64,000 bases of DNA from JAPPHA01 sp965242975. Lineage in GTDB: Bacteria > Pseudomonadota > Alphaproteobacteria > Rhodobacterales > Rhodobacteraceae. Shown piece by piece: positions 9,547-18,778 of this stretch; the first letter of the stretch is position 1, and each line of letters starts with the position of its first letter. Location: positions 2,976,001-3,040,000 of the forward strand of contig CBDETS010000007.1 in the NCBI GenBank assembly GCA_965242975.1. The letters run 5' to 3'. The position numbers and the translations under genes were made by a program. The notes under the pieces are model-generated. The model ran no database searches. It was not told the origin of the DNA and saw nothing but the letters and a program-made list of their open reading frames with translations.

Positions 9547-10812
9547 ATGTTAGAACAGTACTTCGTGCAGCCCAAGACATGGGATCGGATCCGGGCGTCA
9601 TGGCTCGGCCAGCCGATCGAGGACTATGTGGGCCGGCTCTCCACACAAGGATATTCGGCAACGACCGTTCGCCGCCACGTAACCGCACTCATGCATTTCG
9701 CGGACTATTCCTGCAGTTGCGGGGGAGCTCGAATTGAGGACCTGCCTGACCTGGTGGAGGGGTTTGTTGCGCACATGGAGCGCATCTATCGTCGGCGCAA
9801 TGGAAAGACGGCGGCACCGCGGTGGTTCACCTGTGACGTCCGGGTTCCTGTCGAGCAAATGCTGCGACTTCTGCTGCCCGACCTGCCCATCATCCATCCG
9901 CGGCGGCTTCCCTTTCCGTTTCAGGATGTCGTTCCCGGGTTCCACGATCATCTGCGGCTGGAGCGTGGTCTGCAGGAAACCACCGTGTCTCACTATGCGG
10001 TAGTCTTGCGACGTCTCGAGCGATTCCTCGGGCGCATCGGGTTGGTGGACCTCGGACACCTGTCTCCGACCGTCCTGAGCACATTCACGGTCGAGAGCGG
10101 ACGCGACCTCAGCAAGTCGGCAATGCACGTGCTGTGCGGCGACCTGCGCGTCTTTCTTCGCTATCTCCATCGGAGCGGTCTGCACGACCGCGATCTCAGT
10201 GCCGCGGTGGACAGCCCGCGCGTCTATCGCCTGGCGACTGTTCCACGTTCGATCACCTGGCCGGAGATCGAGCGGGTTCTGGAATGCGTCGACCGGCGTA
10301 CGCCGGTCGGCAAGCGTGACTACGCGATTCTGCTGTTGCTGGTTGTCTACGGGTTGCGCGCCCGTGAAGTTGCATCGCTGACCCTCGATGCCATCGACTG
10401 GGAGCGCGAACGGCTGCTGGTGGCCGACCGCAAGGCGGGACACAACACCGCCTTCCCCCTGGCCGGTGTCGTCGCCGAAGCAATCATCGACTACCTGCGC
10501 CTCGGGCGTCCCGACAGTGCGGACCGCGCCCTGTTCCTGTGTTCCAATCCGCCGTTCAGGCCGATCCGTTTCGCACTGGTCTCCCAACAGGTCGGCAAAT
10601 ACCTGCGCAAGGCGGGGGTCGCGGTGCCCCGTGCCGGTTCGCACACGTTGCGGCACAGTTGTGTTCAACGTCTGATCGATGCCCGGTTCCCGCTCAAGAC
10701 CATCGGAGATTACATCGGCCATCGCAGTCCCGACTCCACGCAGATCTACACCAAGATCGAAATCGAGGCCCTCCGAGAGTTGGCACTCGGCGAAGGGGAG
10801 GCCGTGCTATGA
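9547..10812 (+). CDS. RIT1 tyrosine recombinase A
   Basis: 421 residues. An N-terminal SAM-like core-binding region is followed by a catalytic domain with Arg I in YGLRAREVASL (about residue 278), HTLRHS (HxxR) and IGHRSPDSTQIYTKI with the His and nucleophilic Tyr. The set is complete, so it may be active. The stop overlaps the start of the next gene (ATGA). In RIT elements the three recombinases act together on the element ends; the division of labour is not known to me. Confidence 0.9.
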   Translation: MLEQYFVQPKTWDRIRASWLGQPIEDYVGRLSTQGYSATTVRRHVTALMHFADYSCSCGGARIEDLPDLVEGFVAHMERIYRRRNGKTAAPRWFTCDVRVPVEQMLRLLLPDLPIIHPRRLPFPFQDVVPGFHDHLRLERGLQETTVSHYAVVLRRLERFLGRIGLVDLGHLSPTVLSTFTVESGRDLSKSAMHVLCGDLRVFLRYLHRSGLHDRDLSAAVDSPRVYRLATVPRSITWPEIERVLECVDRRTPVGKRDYAILLLLVVYGLRAREVASLTLDAIDWERERLLVADRKAGHNTAFPLAGVVAEAIIDYLRLGRPDSADRALFLCSNPPFRPIRFALVSQQVGKYLRKAGVAVPRAGSHTLRHSCVQRLIDARFPLKTIGDYIGHRSPDSTQIYTKIEIEALRELALGEGEAVL

Positions 10813-11798
10813 ACACGTCGGACAACTTTCGCAGCGTATTGGCCGATGACATGCGCCGCTTCCTGGCGCACCATCGGGCTCTCGGCAAGAGTTTCGACAG
10901 CGAGGAGTACACCCTCAAGCTGCTCGACCGTTTCCTGTACACGCACGAGTTGAACGCAATTGCCGACATCACGCCCGACCGGCTGGACGCCTTTCTCGCC
11001 TCCCGGCCGCGAACCCGGCCACGCAGTTACAATCATCTGCTCAATGTGGTGCAGAGGCTGTTTCGCTGGCTGGTTGTTCAGGATGTGCTGTCCTCTTCGC
11101 CGATGCGGGCCCGGCCCCGTCGGCCCGGTGTGCAACCGATGCCGTTCCTGTTCGAACCCGCCGACGTCGAACGCCTGCTAGCCAACGCTGCCAAACTGCG
11201 GGACACCCGACGCTACGTTTGTCGGGGAACAACCTACCGGATGATCTTTGCCCTGATGTACGGGCTGGGCCTTCGGGTCGGCGAGGTGACCCGGTTGGTG
11301 CATGGGGATCTCGATCGCGAACGCCGTTGTTTCCACATCCGGGAAACCAAATTCCTGAAGAGCCGTTTCGTGCCCTTCGGACCACGGATGGACGCCGCAC
11401 TTGGGGATTACCTGCATGTACGCTGGAACTGTCTGCATCCTGCAGCCGACGATCCCCTGTTCTCACTGGCCGCCAACGGTCGGCGGCCAATTGAGAGCCG
11501 GGCCGCCAGCCGGACGTTCCAGAAGCTCGTTCCCGGGTTGGAACTGACGGTTCCCGTCGGCGTTGCGCCGCCGCGATTGCATTGCCTGAGGCACAGTTTT
11601 GCCGTCTCGACGCTTCTCGGATGGTATCGCGCAGGCATCGATCCGAATTCGCGTCTGCTGCATCTGTCGACCTTTCTCGGGCACGCCAATCCTTCCTCCA
11701 CGGCTGTCTACCTCACGATCACCGACGCCCTGTTGACACAGGCCAACCGGCGTTTCGAGCGCTATGCGGCGCCGATATTGAAGGAGGTGCGACGATGA
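10809..11798 (+). CDS. RIT1 tyrosine recombinase B
   Basis: 329 residues from the ATG overlapping the previous stop. Catalytic residues are visible in YGLGLRVGEVTRL, HCLRHSFAVS and LGHANPSSTAVYLTI. The N-terminal part (MRRFLAHHRALGKSFDSEEY) is the usual arm/core-binding domain. AAGGAGGTG precedes the third gene, which again overlaps by ATGA, so translation of the trio is coupled. Confidence 0.9.
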   Translation: MNTSDNFRSVLADDMRRFLAHHRALGKSFDSEEYTLKLLDRFLYTHELNAIADITPDRLDAFLASRPRTRPRSYNHLLNVVQRLFRWLVVQDVLSSSPMRARPRRPGVQPMPFLFEPADVERLLANAAKLRDTRRYVCRGTTYRMIFALMYGLGLRVGEVTRLVHGDLDRERRCFHIRETKFLKSRFVPFGPRMDAALGDYLHVRWNCLHPAADDPLFSLAANGRRPIESRAASRTFQKLVPGLELTVPVGVAPPRLHCLRHSFAVSTLLGWYRAGIDPNSRLLHLSTFLGHANPSSTAVYLTITDALLTQANRRFERYAAPILKEVRR

Positions 11799-12085
11799 CA
11801 CGACCTGATCTGGGCCGTCTACTCCACGGGTATTTCGAGAATCATCTCAAGGCGCAGAAAGGCCTGCGTCCTGCCACCATTCGCAGCTATCGGGACACCC
11901 TCGTGCTGTTCTTGAAGTTCGTGGCGGAAGACCGCCGTTGCAAGCTCACCCGAGTGGTGGCCGCCGACCTGACAGTGGCAAGGGTTCGCGCATTCCTCGA
12001 GCACCTCGAACAGCAGCGACACAATCATATCCGGACGCGCAACCAGCGGCTGACCGCGCTCAAGGCGTTCTTTCGCAAATGTTGA
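11795..12085 (+). pseudogene. RIT1 tyrosine recombinase C, 5' fragment
   Basis: Starts at ATG 11795 and reads the N-terminal domain (LHGYFENHLKAQKGLRPATI, then RNQRLTALKAFF) to codon 96, where RIT2 sequence brings in a TGA. The rest of the gene resumes at 15794 (FFDWVAGQVPEIW). Rejoining GCGTTC with TTCGACTGG restores one open frame of about 340 codons, the expected size. Confidence 0.85.
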
Positions 12086-12096
12086 GCTCAACATTT
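12077..12096. repeat. 20-bp perfect palindrome at the RIT2 left junction
   Basis: AAATGTTGAGCTCAACATTT reads the same on both strands. It lies just outside the 87-bp terminal repeat, and each arm repeats the repeat tip AAATGTT/AACATTT. The opposite end of RIT2 lacks it. Confidence 0.8.
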
Positions 12097-12102
12097 ACGG
12101 AT

Positions 12103-12189
12103 AAATGTTAAGTAAATAGTAATGTTGAGTCGCGTGCGTCCGGCCCTGCGCTGACGGGCTTCAGGGCCGGAATCGCTCAACATTATTAT
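12103..12189 (+). repeat. RIT2 left terminal inverted repeat
   Basis: 87 bases beginning AAATGTTAAGTAAATAG and ending CTCAACATTATTAT; exact inverse of 15707-15793. It contains an internal inverted motif (GGCCCTGCGCTGA...TTCAGGGCC) that could fold into a hairpin, and it supplies the stop codon of recombinase C. Confidence 0.9.
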
Positions 12190-13187
12190 GGCGTGCGCGC
12201 GTCCTGCAGAATCGCGAGCAACCGGTCAGGGGCGTCCCTGAACGTACCCTTGGCGATCGCCGGAGGTTGGGTGCCGGACAGGATGTCAAGCTTGCCAACA
12301 GGGTCCGCCCGCAGGTAGATTTCCGTACTCTGGGTGCTGGCATGGCCGAGCCAGAGGGAGACCTTTCGGATATCGCCGGAGGCTTCCAGGGTATGAATAG
12401 CGGTGCTGTGCCGCAACAAATGTGGGTGGATCCGCTTGTCGGCCAAGGACGGTGCCGCCGTTTCTGCGGTTCTGGCATGAAGTGCCAGGCGATGGGCAAA
12501 TCCATGCCGGCTCATCGGCTTTCCCCGGGCGTTCAGGAACAGGTGAGGCTCCTCGACCTCTGGGCGGACCCGGATCCAGTCACGGATCATCCGGGTGGTT
12601 TCCTTCCAGAGCGGGAGGATCCGTTCTCTTCGTCCCTTGCCCATGATGCGCACGGTATCGAGACCGGGCCGTCCGAGGTCTTCCAGCGTCACGCCGACCA
12701 GTTCGGACACCCGCAGGCCCGCGGCATAGCCGAGATGGAGCATGGCCCGGTCCCGCAGTCCGGCCGGCGTATCGGGATCGGGCGCCTCCAGCAGGGCGTG
12801 GATTTCCTCGCGATCCAGATACCGGACGACCGCCTGTTCATGCTTCTTCATCGGAATGGCATGAACCTGCCTCGCAAGTTCGAGACACGACGGCAGGCGG
12901 TACTCGAGATAGCGGAGAAAGGACTTGATCGCAGCCAAACGGACATTGCGGGTACTGACACTGTTTCCGCGGTCTGCCTCCAGATGGTCGAGGAAGTCGA
13001 AGATCAGATCCGCCGTCAGCTGCTCGATCGTGATGGCGCTGGGCCTGACCTTGAGATGTCCGGCGACATGGCAGACCAGCAGCATGAGGCTGTTGGCGTA
13101 ACTCGCGATGGTATGCCGGCTGGCATTGCGCTGGCGCGGCATGTGCTCGCGAAGGAAGCCACTGACATGGGGAGCGAGATCGGTCAT
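12186..13187 (-). CDS. RIT2 tyrosine recombinase C
   Basis: 333 residues. Catalytic motifs YAAGLRVSELVG, HLLRHSTAIHTLE and LGHASTQSTEIYLRA are complete. The N-terminal FLREHMPRQRNASRHTIASY is the core-binding domain typical of this RIT subunit. It starts at an ATG overlapping the TGA of recombinase B. Its TAA stop lies inside the terminal repeat. Confidence 0.9.
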   Translation of the reverse strand: MTDLAPHVSGFLREHMPRQRNASRHTIASYANSLMLLVCHVAGHLKVRPSAITIEQLTADLIFDFLDHLEADRGNSVSTRNVRLAAIKSFLRYLEYRLPSCLELARQVHAIPMKKHEQAVVRYLDREEIHALLEAPDPDTPAGLRDRAMLHLGYAAGLRVSELVGVTLEDLGRPGLDTVRIMGKGRRERILPLWKETTRMIRDWIRVRPEVEEPHLFLNARGKPMSRHGFAHRLALHARTAETAAPSLADKRIHPHLLRHSTAIHTLEASGDIRKVSLWLGHASTQSTEIYLRADPVGKLDILSGTQPPAIAKGTFRDAPDRLLAILQDARTP

Positions 13188-14107
13188 GACGTGGCCCTCC
13201 CCGCGTGCAGCGCCTCGGCCTTGTCGGCAATTCCCCGCAGCAGGACCGGCGTCGCGTGAAGGTACCAGTACGTCGAGGAAACACCGGCATGGCCTAAATA
13301 GGTCGAGAGGGCGAGGATATGCCGACTGATGTTGTCACGATCAGTATCGATCGCCTGCTCGAGAGACCTGACCGCGAAGCGATGGCGCAAGTCACGGAGC
13401 GTGACGCCGGCCTCGCCCTTGCCGCCGCGAAGCCCTGTGGTACGCGCGAGCTTGATGAACGTGCGGGTCAGACAGTTGGGACTGACCGGCTTGCCGGTCG
13501 AGACCACGAACAGGTGGTCACTGGCTGCGCCGAGTTTCTTGCGGCGCCCGAGATAACGATGCAGTGCATCGCGGGTGCTGCCGGAAAGGGGCACGAGTCT
13601 TGACTTCCCGAACTTGGTCTTGCGGACCACCAGTCCGTCCGAGGTGAGATCGGAAAGCCGGAGGGAACAGGCTTCCGTGCGCCTGAGCCCGGTGACGGCG
13701 ATCAACCCGATGATGCAATGCATCGTGTGGGGTGTGATTGATCCGGCGGGAGGCAGCTGCAAGGCTGCCTCTATCAGCATCAGGATTTGGTCATCGCTCA
13801 GCAGAATGGGCGCACGTTGCTCCCTCCGGGTGCGGCCGAGACACTCCAGGTGCGGGATCTCATGGCGCTCGTCCCCGGCATGGAGCCACAGCGCCAACCG
13901 CCGTCCGGCAGCCAACCGTTTCCGCGCCTCCTTGTTCGACGATGTCTGCCGGGCCCATTGGACCATTGCATCGGCACGGATGACGTCGTCTCCGGAGGCC
14001 ATGGCGGCATCCGCCCAGGAAAGCAGCAGACGTTCCTCATCCGCATACTTGCATCCGAGACTGCGCTTGTGCGCGACAAAGCGCACCACATGGTCCTTCA
14101 TGCTCAT
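13184..14107 (-). CDS. RIT2 tyrosine recombinase B
   Basis: 307 residues from the ATG at 14107, which overlaps the TGA of recombinase A. Motifs: VTGLRRTEACSL, RDLRHRFAVR and LGHAGVSSTYWYLHA with the Tyr nucleophile. Similar in length and order to the RIT3 B protein. The open frame extends further upstream but that part is antisense-free overlap with gene A. Confidence 0.9.
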   Translation of the reverse strand: MSMKDHVVRFVAHKRSLGCKYADEERLLLSWADAAMASGDDVIRADAMVQWARQTSSNKEARKRLAAGRRLALWLHAGDERHEIPHLECLGRTRREQRAPILLSDDQILMLIEAALQLPPAGSITPHTMHCIIGLIAVTGLRRTEACSLRLSDLTSDGLVVRKTKFGKSRLVPLSGSTRDALHRYLGRRKKLGAASDHLFVVSTGKPVSPNCLTRTFIKLARTTGLRGGKGEAGVTLRDLRHRFAVRSLEQAIDTDRDNISRHILALSTYLGHAGVSSTYWYLHATPVLLRGIADKAEALHAGRATS

Positions 14108-15663
14108 GACGGATCTCCGATCCAGGGTTGTGCGATTTCGAGCAACATGGACGTGTTCGTCTTCGCATAGATCGCGGTCGTTTCCATCGACTTGTGCCGA
14201 AGCAGGGCACTGATGGTCTCCATGGATTGTCCGGACCGCAGCATGGCGGTTGCGGTGGAGTGCCTGAAGAGATGGGCGCCTTGCGGGCGCACCTCTTCCA
14301 GACCGGCACGCTTCAGCGCGGAAACCACAATGTTGGCGATGGATTGCCTGGATGCCAGCGGACCATACGGCGCCTTTACCTTCAGGAAGATCCTGGTCTC
14401 CGCAATCCGGGGGCGTGTCTTCTCGATATAATCCAGAACGGCATCGCCGGCGTCCTGTGGCAACGGCAGGCATTCCTGCCGTTTCGATTTGCCGCAAACC
14501 CGGACAAGGGCACCCCGCCAGTCGATATCCTCCAGCCGCAGCGCGACAATGTCACCTGCTCGGAGGGCGAGCCGGGCAAGCAGCAGCAGGACTGCCTTGT
14601 CCCGCAAGCCCGCAGGCGAATTCACGTCGCAGCAGGCGATCACATGCTCGATCTCTTCGGGGCTGATGTAGCGCGGCAGGGAGGCCAGCCGCCAGGTGGT
14701 CGCGGTCGGAACGGCATCAACCAGCGACGCTGAACACCTGTCCGTCGACGCGAGGTAACGCAAATACATGCGCATGGAACCTGCCAGCTTGCCGGCAAAA
14801 CTCCTCGAGACCCCGGCATAGTGCTGCAAGAGCACCTCGCGGATTCCTGCCGCATCATACGAGCGGGGATCCGGACCAAGATCCGCAACCAGCATGGCAG
14901 CCTGATGGCAATGCTGGTGGGCCGACTTCTCACTGATCCCGCGGTGACGCCGGAGCCATGCTTCGAACGGTGCCATCGCCAGGTCCGTTTCCGGTTCGGG
15001 TGTCATGACCGGAACCGGCACCGTGCCCGTCTCGTCGAGATGTTGAAGGAAACGCCGGAACGGATACTCATAGCGTGCGCCGGAATCTCGCGGGCATCGA
15101 CGCTTACGGTTCCCCGGGCAGACGCAATCATGACGCAGGAAGCGTTCCAGCGTCTCCGCATCGACCTCCGTGATCGAGATGCGCGATCGATGCAGCCAGA
15201 TCAGGATGTGCTGGCAGGAACTCCGGTATTTTTGAAGCGGGTTCGCCCCGTAACCTTGCTCTTTGCAGCGCGCAATGAAGCCTTCCAGATGGTGCAGGTT
15301 GGCATCAAGCTCTCCGGGATGGGGGATGCGCCCCTGGTCTTCCAGGAACTGAACGAGCTTCAGCGCTCCGGTCATGAAGCCCCGATTGCCCGAGGCAAGC
15401 ATCTTCTGCCGTTCCCCCTCCATGCCGGGGCAATGGCAATCGTGTCGACGGAAAGCGCACAGCACGGCGTCGTCGATGGACTCGAAAGCTATGCCGCAAA
15501 GGTCCAGCCACGTCAGGAAGTGCCGCGCTCCAAGCCGGAGCATGGAGATATGATTCGCAGAGAGACACGCAGCACACAGGTACCCGGTGAAGGCGCCAAG
15601 GATGTCACTCAGCAGGCCGGAGCCGGTCTCCGAACGCGCTGTCGTGACGGTCAGATGGTTCAT
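14104..15663 (-). CDS. RIT2 tyrosine recombinase A (cysteine-rich N-terminal half)
   Basis: 519 residues, about 100 longer than its RIT1 counterpart. The extra N-terminal half carries HDCHCPG (about residue 74) and HDCVCPGNRKRRC, Cys/His clusters that could bind a metal; both recur in RIT3. The catalytic domain has ARLALRAGDIVAL, HLFRHSTATAML and LRHKSMETTAIYAKT. A strong ribosome site lies just upstream (AAGGAGAGCAAACCATG read on the gene strand). Confidence 0.9.
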   Translation of the reverse strand: MNHLTVTTARSETGSGLLSDILGAFTGYLCAACLSANHISMLRLGARHFLTWLDLCGIAFESIDDAVLCAFRRHDCHCPGMEGERQKMLASGNRGFMTGALKLVQFLEDQGRIPHPGELDANLHHLEGFIARCKEQGYGANPLQKYRSSCQHILIWLHRSRISITEVDAETLERFLRHDCVCPGNRKRRCPRDSGARYEYPFRRFLQHLDETGTVPVPVMTPEPETDLAMAPFEAWLRRHRGISEKSAHQHCHQAAMLVADLGPDPRSYDAAGIREVLLQHYAGVSRSFAGKLAGSMRMYLRYLASTDRCSASLVDAVPTATTWRLASLPRYISPEEIEHVIACCDVNSPAGLRDKAVLLLLARLALRAGDIVALRLEDIDWRGALVRVCGKSKRQECLPLPQDAGDAVLDYIEKTRPRIAETRIFLKVKAPYGPLASRQSIANIVVSALKRAGLEEVRPQGAHLFRHSTATAMLRSGQSMETISALLRHKSMETTAIYAKTNTSMLLEIAQPWIGDPS

Positions 15664-15706
15664 GGTTTGCTCTCCTTCCAGTTGGATAAAGTGAAAGGAG
15701 GAGCAT

Positions 15707-15793
15707 ATAATAATGTTGAGCGATTCCGGCCCTGAAGCCCGTCAGCGCAGGGCCGGACGCACGCGACTCAACATTACTATTTACTTAACATTT
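15707..15793 (-). repeat. RIT2 right terminal inverted repeat
   Basis: Inverse copy of 12103-12189. The sequence after it, TTCGACTGGGTGGCC, is the continuation of the interrupted RIT1 recombinase gene. Confidence 0.9.
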
Positions 15794-16519
15794 TTCGACT
15801 GGGTGGCCGGACAGGTGCCGGAGATCTGGTCCGAAGCCGAGCAGGTGGTTGCAATTCCGGCAAAGCGCGTGCCGCCCGCACGTGCATCCTACCTCGAACG
15901 TGACGAGGTCGAGGCCCTGTTCGCCGACTTGCCGGTATCCGGCGCCCTGGTACGGCGGGACCGTGCACTGTTGCTGTTCCTGTACAACACCGGTGCCCGG
16001 GTCCAGGAGGTCGCCGACCTTCGGGTGGGTAATCTTGATCTTGGCCGGAAACGGGTTCACCTGCATGGCAAGGGAGACAAATGGCGGGTTTGCCCGTTAT
16101 GGGACGAAACCATCGACCTGTTGCGGGCGCTCATTGTGGGCGCGGAGCAAAACGGACCGGTATTCATGTCCCAGCGCGGCCAGGCGTTGACCCGTTTCGG
16201 CATTTACAAGATTGTCCGTCGGCATACCCGGGACCTTGACCTGCATCGGCACGACGCGGCACCGATCGTATCTCCTCACCAGATTCGTCACAGCACCGCT
16301 GTGCACCTCCTCGAATCCGGTGTTGAGCCGAATGTAATCCGGAATTGGCTTGGTCATGTCAGCCTGACGACCACCAATCACTATGCGGAGATCACCGTCG
16401 CCATGAAGGAAAAGGCACTGGCTTCCAGCTCAGCACCTTTACATGCCGATGAGGGAGCCCGGAACCATCATCGGTGGAAAGATGATCCGTCACTGCTGAA
16501 TTGGCTCAAATCCCTGTAA
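15794..16519 (+). pseudogene. RIT1 tyrosine recombinase C, 3' fragment
   Basis: Continues the interrupted gene from FFDWVAGQVPEIW to its stop at 16519, about 242 codons. It keeps the whole catalytic domain: NTGARVQEVADL, HQIRHSTAVHLLESG and LGHVSLTTTNHYAEI. Without RIT2 the protein would be complete, so this is an insertional knockout with no further decay seen. The stop is directly followed by the RIT1 right repeat. Confidence 0.85.
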
Positions 16520-16606
16520 AAAATTATGTGGCGACAAATCCGGGCACCGCCCGTGGATTCAATGGGTTGCGGGCGACTGGGCACATAACTGAACTGGGCA
16601 CGTATT
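16518..16606 (-). repeat. RIT1 right terminal inverted repeat
   Basis: 89 bases, inverse of 9416-9504. The repeat begins at the stop codon of recombinase C (TAA at 16517-16519) and ends at CGTATT, two bases before the codon for the Asp of DNG in the adjoining transposase. Confidence 0.9.
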
Positions 16607-17224
16607 TGCGACAACGGTGCGAATTTCCGCTCCCGGCAACTGATGATGGTCTGCGGCCGGCTGGGTATCTCGCTGCTGCATGCACGGCCATACCATCCCG
16701 CGGGACGGGGAAAGATAGAACGCTGGTTCCGGACCGTTCGCGGGCAGTTCCTCGCCCCGCTCGACCCGCAGGACATTCCCGACCTGGAGACCCTCAACCG
16801 ACGGTTCCGCGCCTGGACGGAGGGCGAGTACCACATGGCCGTTCACCGCGGCCTCGAAGGACAACGCACCCCTCTCGACCAGTGGGCCCTCACCTGTGAC
16901 AGGGTCCGCCGGCCCGACCCCGGTGTCGATCTCGACGACATGTTCCTGTTCGAGGCGACCCGGCGGGTCTCCAGGGCCCGAACCGTCAGCCTCGACGGCC
17001 GCATCTACGAGGTCGAGGCGGGGATGAACGGTGCGAAGGTCACGCTCCGCTACGATCCGGCCGCCCCGCCGGACCGTCCGATCAAGGTGGTGCACGAGGG
17101 CAAGCCGCGCGGCTTCGCGCGTCTGCTCGACCTGTACGCCAATGCCCGGATCAAGCGCCCCGCCGGGCAAGCGTCCGTGGCTTTCCGGGCGTTTCTCCGC
17201 AACAGCAGGAAAGAGGAGGACTGA
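16607..17224 (+). pseudogene. Tn-A DDE (Mu/TniA/IS481-like) transposase, C-terminal part only
   Basis: The frame enters from the RIT1 end and reads DNGANFRSRQL (second catalytic Asp), HARPYHPAGRGKIERWFRTVRGQFL (catalytic Glu in GKIE), then a C-terminal beta-barrel region (RTVSLDGRIYEVE). The N-terminal DNA-binding part and first catalytic Asp are gone, so it is inactive. It ends 2 bases before the ATPase start, the usual coupling of transposase and ATP-dependent regulator in this kind of transposon. Confidence 0.8.
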
Positions 17225-17226
17225 CC

Positions 17227-18027
17227 ATGTACCTGTCACACTTCGGGTTCAGGAACTATCCCTTCGAGAAGACGCTCAAATCCGACGAGCTTCTCGGCAC
17301 CGAGACACAGGCCGAGGCACGCGCCCGTATCGGTCATCTCATCGAGATGCGCGGCATCGGCCTGCTCACCGGCGAATCCGGCGTCGGCAAGACCGCGCTC
17401 TGCCGACAGGTGCTCGACACCCTGCACGAGGGCCTCCACCAGGTTCGCTACGTCGCCTTCGCGACCGGAAACGTCCGCGACACCTACAACGCCATCGCCA
17501 CCGCCTTCGGCCTGGCGGAGAGCCAGTCCCGCGCCGCGGTCTGCCGGGCGATCCGCGCGGAGATGAGCCGCCTCGTCGCCGAGTCCGGGAAGCTGCCGGT
17601 GCTGGTCTTCGACGAAGCGCACCATCTCGGCAACGATGTCCTTGCCGAGTTCAAGATGCTCACCAACTACCGGATGGATTCCAGCAACCGGCTCTGCCTG
17701 CTGCTGGTCGGGCTGACCGAGTTGCGCAACCGGCTCAGGATGGCGGTGCACGAACCCCTGGCCCAGAGAATCATCGTCAACTGCCACATTCCCGCGCTCC
17801 GCCACGAGGAGGTCGGCGCCTACATCGAACACCGCATGCGCCTGGCCGGCGCCGATGTGCCGGTCTTCGAGCCGGCGGCAATCGAGGCGGTGACGCTGGC
17901 AAGCAACCGCATCCCGCGGCAGATCAACCGCATTGCTCATCATGCGCTGATCGCCGCCGCCGCCGACAGGGCGCGCACCGTCACCGACAGTCACGTCAAC
18001 CGGGCCGCCGACGAAGTCGTGCTGTGA
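17227..18027 (+). CDS. Tn-A AAA ATPase (TniB/TnsC/ExeA-like)
   Basis: 266 residues. Walker A is LLTGESGVGKTALCR (about residues 39-53), Walker B LVFDEAHHL (about 124), and NRIPRQINRIAHHAL near the end is the sensor-2 region of ExeA-type ATPases. Such proteins pair with Mu/Tn7-like transposases and choose targets or assemble the transposase. The N-terminal SHFGFRNYPFEKTL is the ExeA signature. The gene is intact although its transposase is truncated. Its TGA overlaps the GTG of the primase-like gene. Confidence 0.9.
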   Translation: MYLSHFGFRNYPFEKTLKSDELLGTETQAEARARIGHLIEMRGIGLLTGESGVGKTALCRQVLDTLHEGLHQVRYVAFATGNVRDTYNAIATAFGLAESQSRAAVCRAIRAEMSRLVAESGKLPVLVFDEAHHLGNDVLAEFKMLTNYRMDSSNRLCLLLVGLTELRNRLRMAVHEPLAQRIIVNCHIPALRHEEVGAYIEHRMRLAGADVPVFEPAAIEAVTLASNRIPRQINRIAHHALIAAAADRARTVTDSHVNRAADEVVL

Positions 18028-18536
18028 GCAAACGCAGGGCTCGGGCCGACGCGGTCCGGGCAATCCCGCTGACGGTCGTCGCCGCCGGGCTCGGGTACCG
18101 GAAAGACCCCACGGACAGGGCCCGCTGGAAACGCCCGGGCTCCGTGATCAGCATCAACGGGACTTGTTTCTTCGACCATATCACGGGCCGCGGCGGTGGC
18201 GGTGCAATCGACCTGGTCATCCAGGCCGAGGGATGCAGCTTCCTTCAGGCTCTCCGGCACCTCGAAGGCTTCCCGTCCCGCAACCCATGTACCGGAGACC
18301 GAACCCCGGTCCTCTCCGAAGACCGGGCATGGGCACGGGTGCGCCGCTACCTGTGCCAAAACCGGGGGCTCGATCCACGCCTGGTCGAACACTGCAGGCG
18401 TATCGGCATCCTCGGCGCCGACAACCGCGCCAACGCCGTCTTCACCTGCCGCGACCGGGAGCGCAGGAAAACCGGTGCCGAGCTGGTCGGTACCCGACCC
18501 GACCGGCCCTTCAGGGCCATGGCCACTGGAAGCCGC
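18024..18536 (+). pseudogene. Tn-A primase-like gene, 5' part (zinc-finger/DUF3991 type)
   Basis: Starts with GTG at 18024 overlapping the previous stop. It reads IPLTVVAAGLGYRKDP, INGTCFFDHITGRGGGGAID and FLQALRHLEG, the pattern of CHC2-like primase zinc-binding domains in which most Cys are replaced. The frame reaches GSR and is cut by Tn-B. The continuation KADGGFWIARQTAP resumes at 26622, so the intact protein had about 315 residues with a C-terminal Toprim domain. Confidence 0.75.
18532..18536 (+). repeat. Tn-B target-site duplication, left copy (GCCGC)
   Basis: GCCGC here and at 26617-26621. Keeping one copy restores the primase-like frame exactly, and both element ends then begin TGA, so the 5-bp duplication is well supported. 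Confidence 0.8.
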
Positions 18537-18778
18537 TGAGAGTGCGCACGATTTTTGATGGCGGGTTGATCCCGGTTTTTGGTGGTTTTCGGTTGTTGAG
18601 TTGATGCGCCTGGGTTGAGTTGGGTGGTTCCGGGAACCGGTTCCGTCGATTTGCGTATGCGGGAACCGGGAACCGCCATCGCGGGCTGTGGTCGCGGACG
18701 GTCTGTTTACCGTTCTGTGTGGACTGTGATTCGTTGCCGGCGCAGCGGATTCTGCCGGGTGCCTGGACGGGGAAGTGT

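Larger units (their letters stand above)
12077..15793 (-). mobile_element. RIT2: recombinase-in-trio element inside RIT1
   Basis: 87-bp inverted repeats, 12103-12189 and 15707-15793, identical by eye, bracket three overlapping recombinase genes on the reverse strand (A 519, B 307, C 333 residues). The left end carries an extra 26 bases including the palindrome. It splits the C gene of RIT1. Its proteins resemble RIT3 more than RIT1, in lengths and motifs, so it belongs to a distinct lineage. Confidence 0.85.
9416..16606 (+). mobile_element. RIT1: recombinase-in-trio element, interrupted by RIT2
   Basis: Bounded by 89-bp inverted repeats that I find identical (9416-9504 and 16518-16606). Inside are three overlapping tyrosine-recombinase genes, the defining layout of RIT elements. 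The third gene is split by a second, different RIT element in opposite orientation. The right end abuts the 3' part of a DDE transposase gene whose 5' part is not found on the left, so RIT1 either sits at a rearranged junction or the left flank was deleted. Confidence 0.85.
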
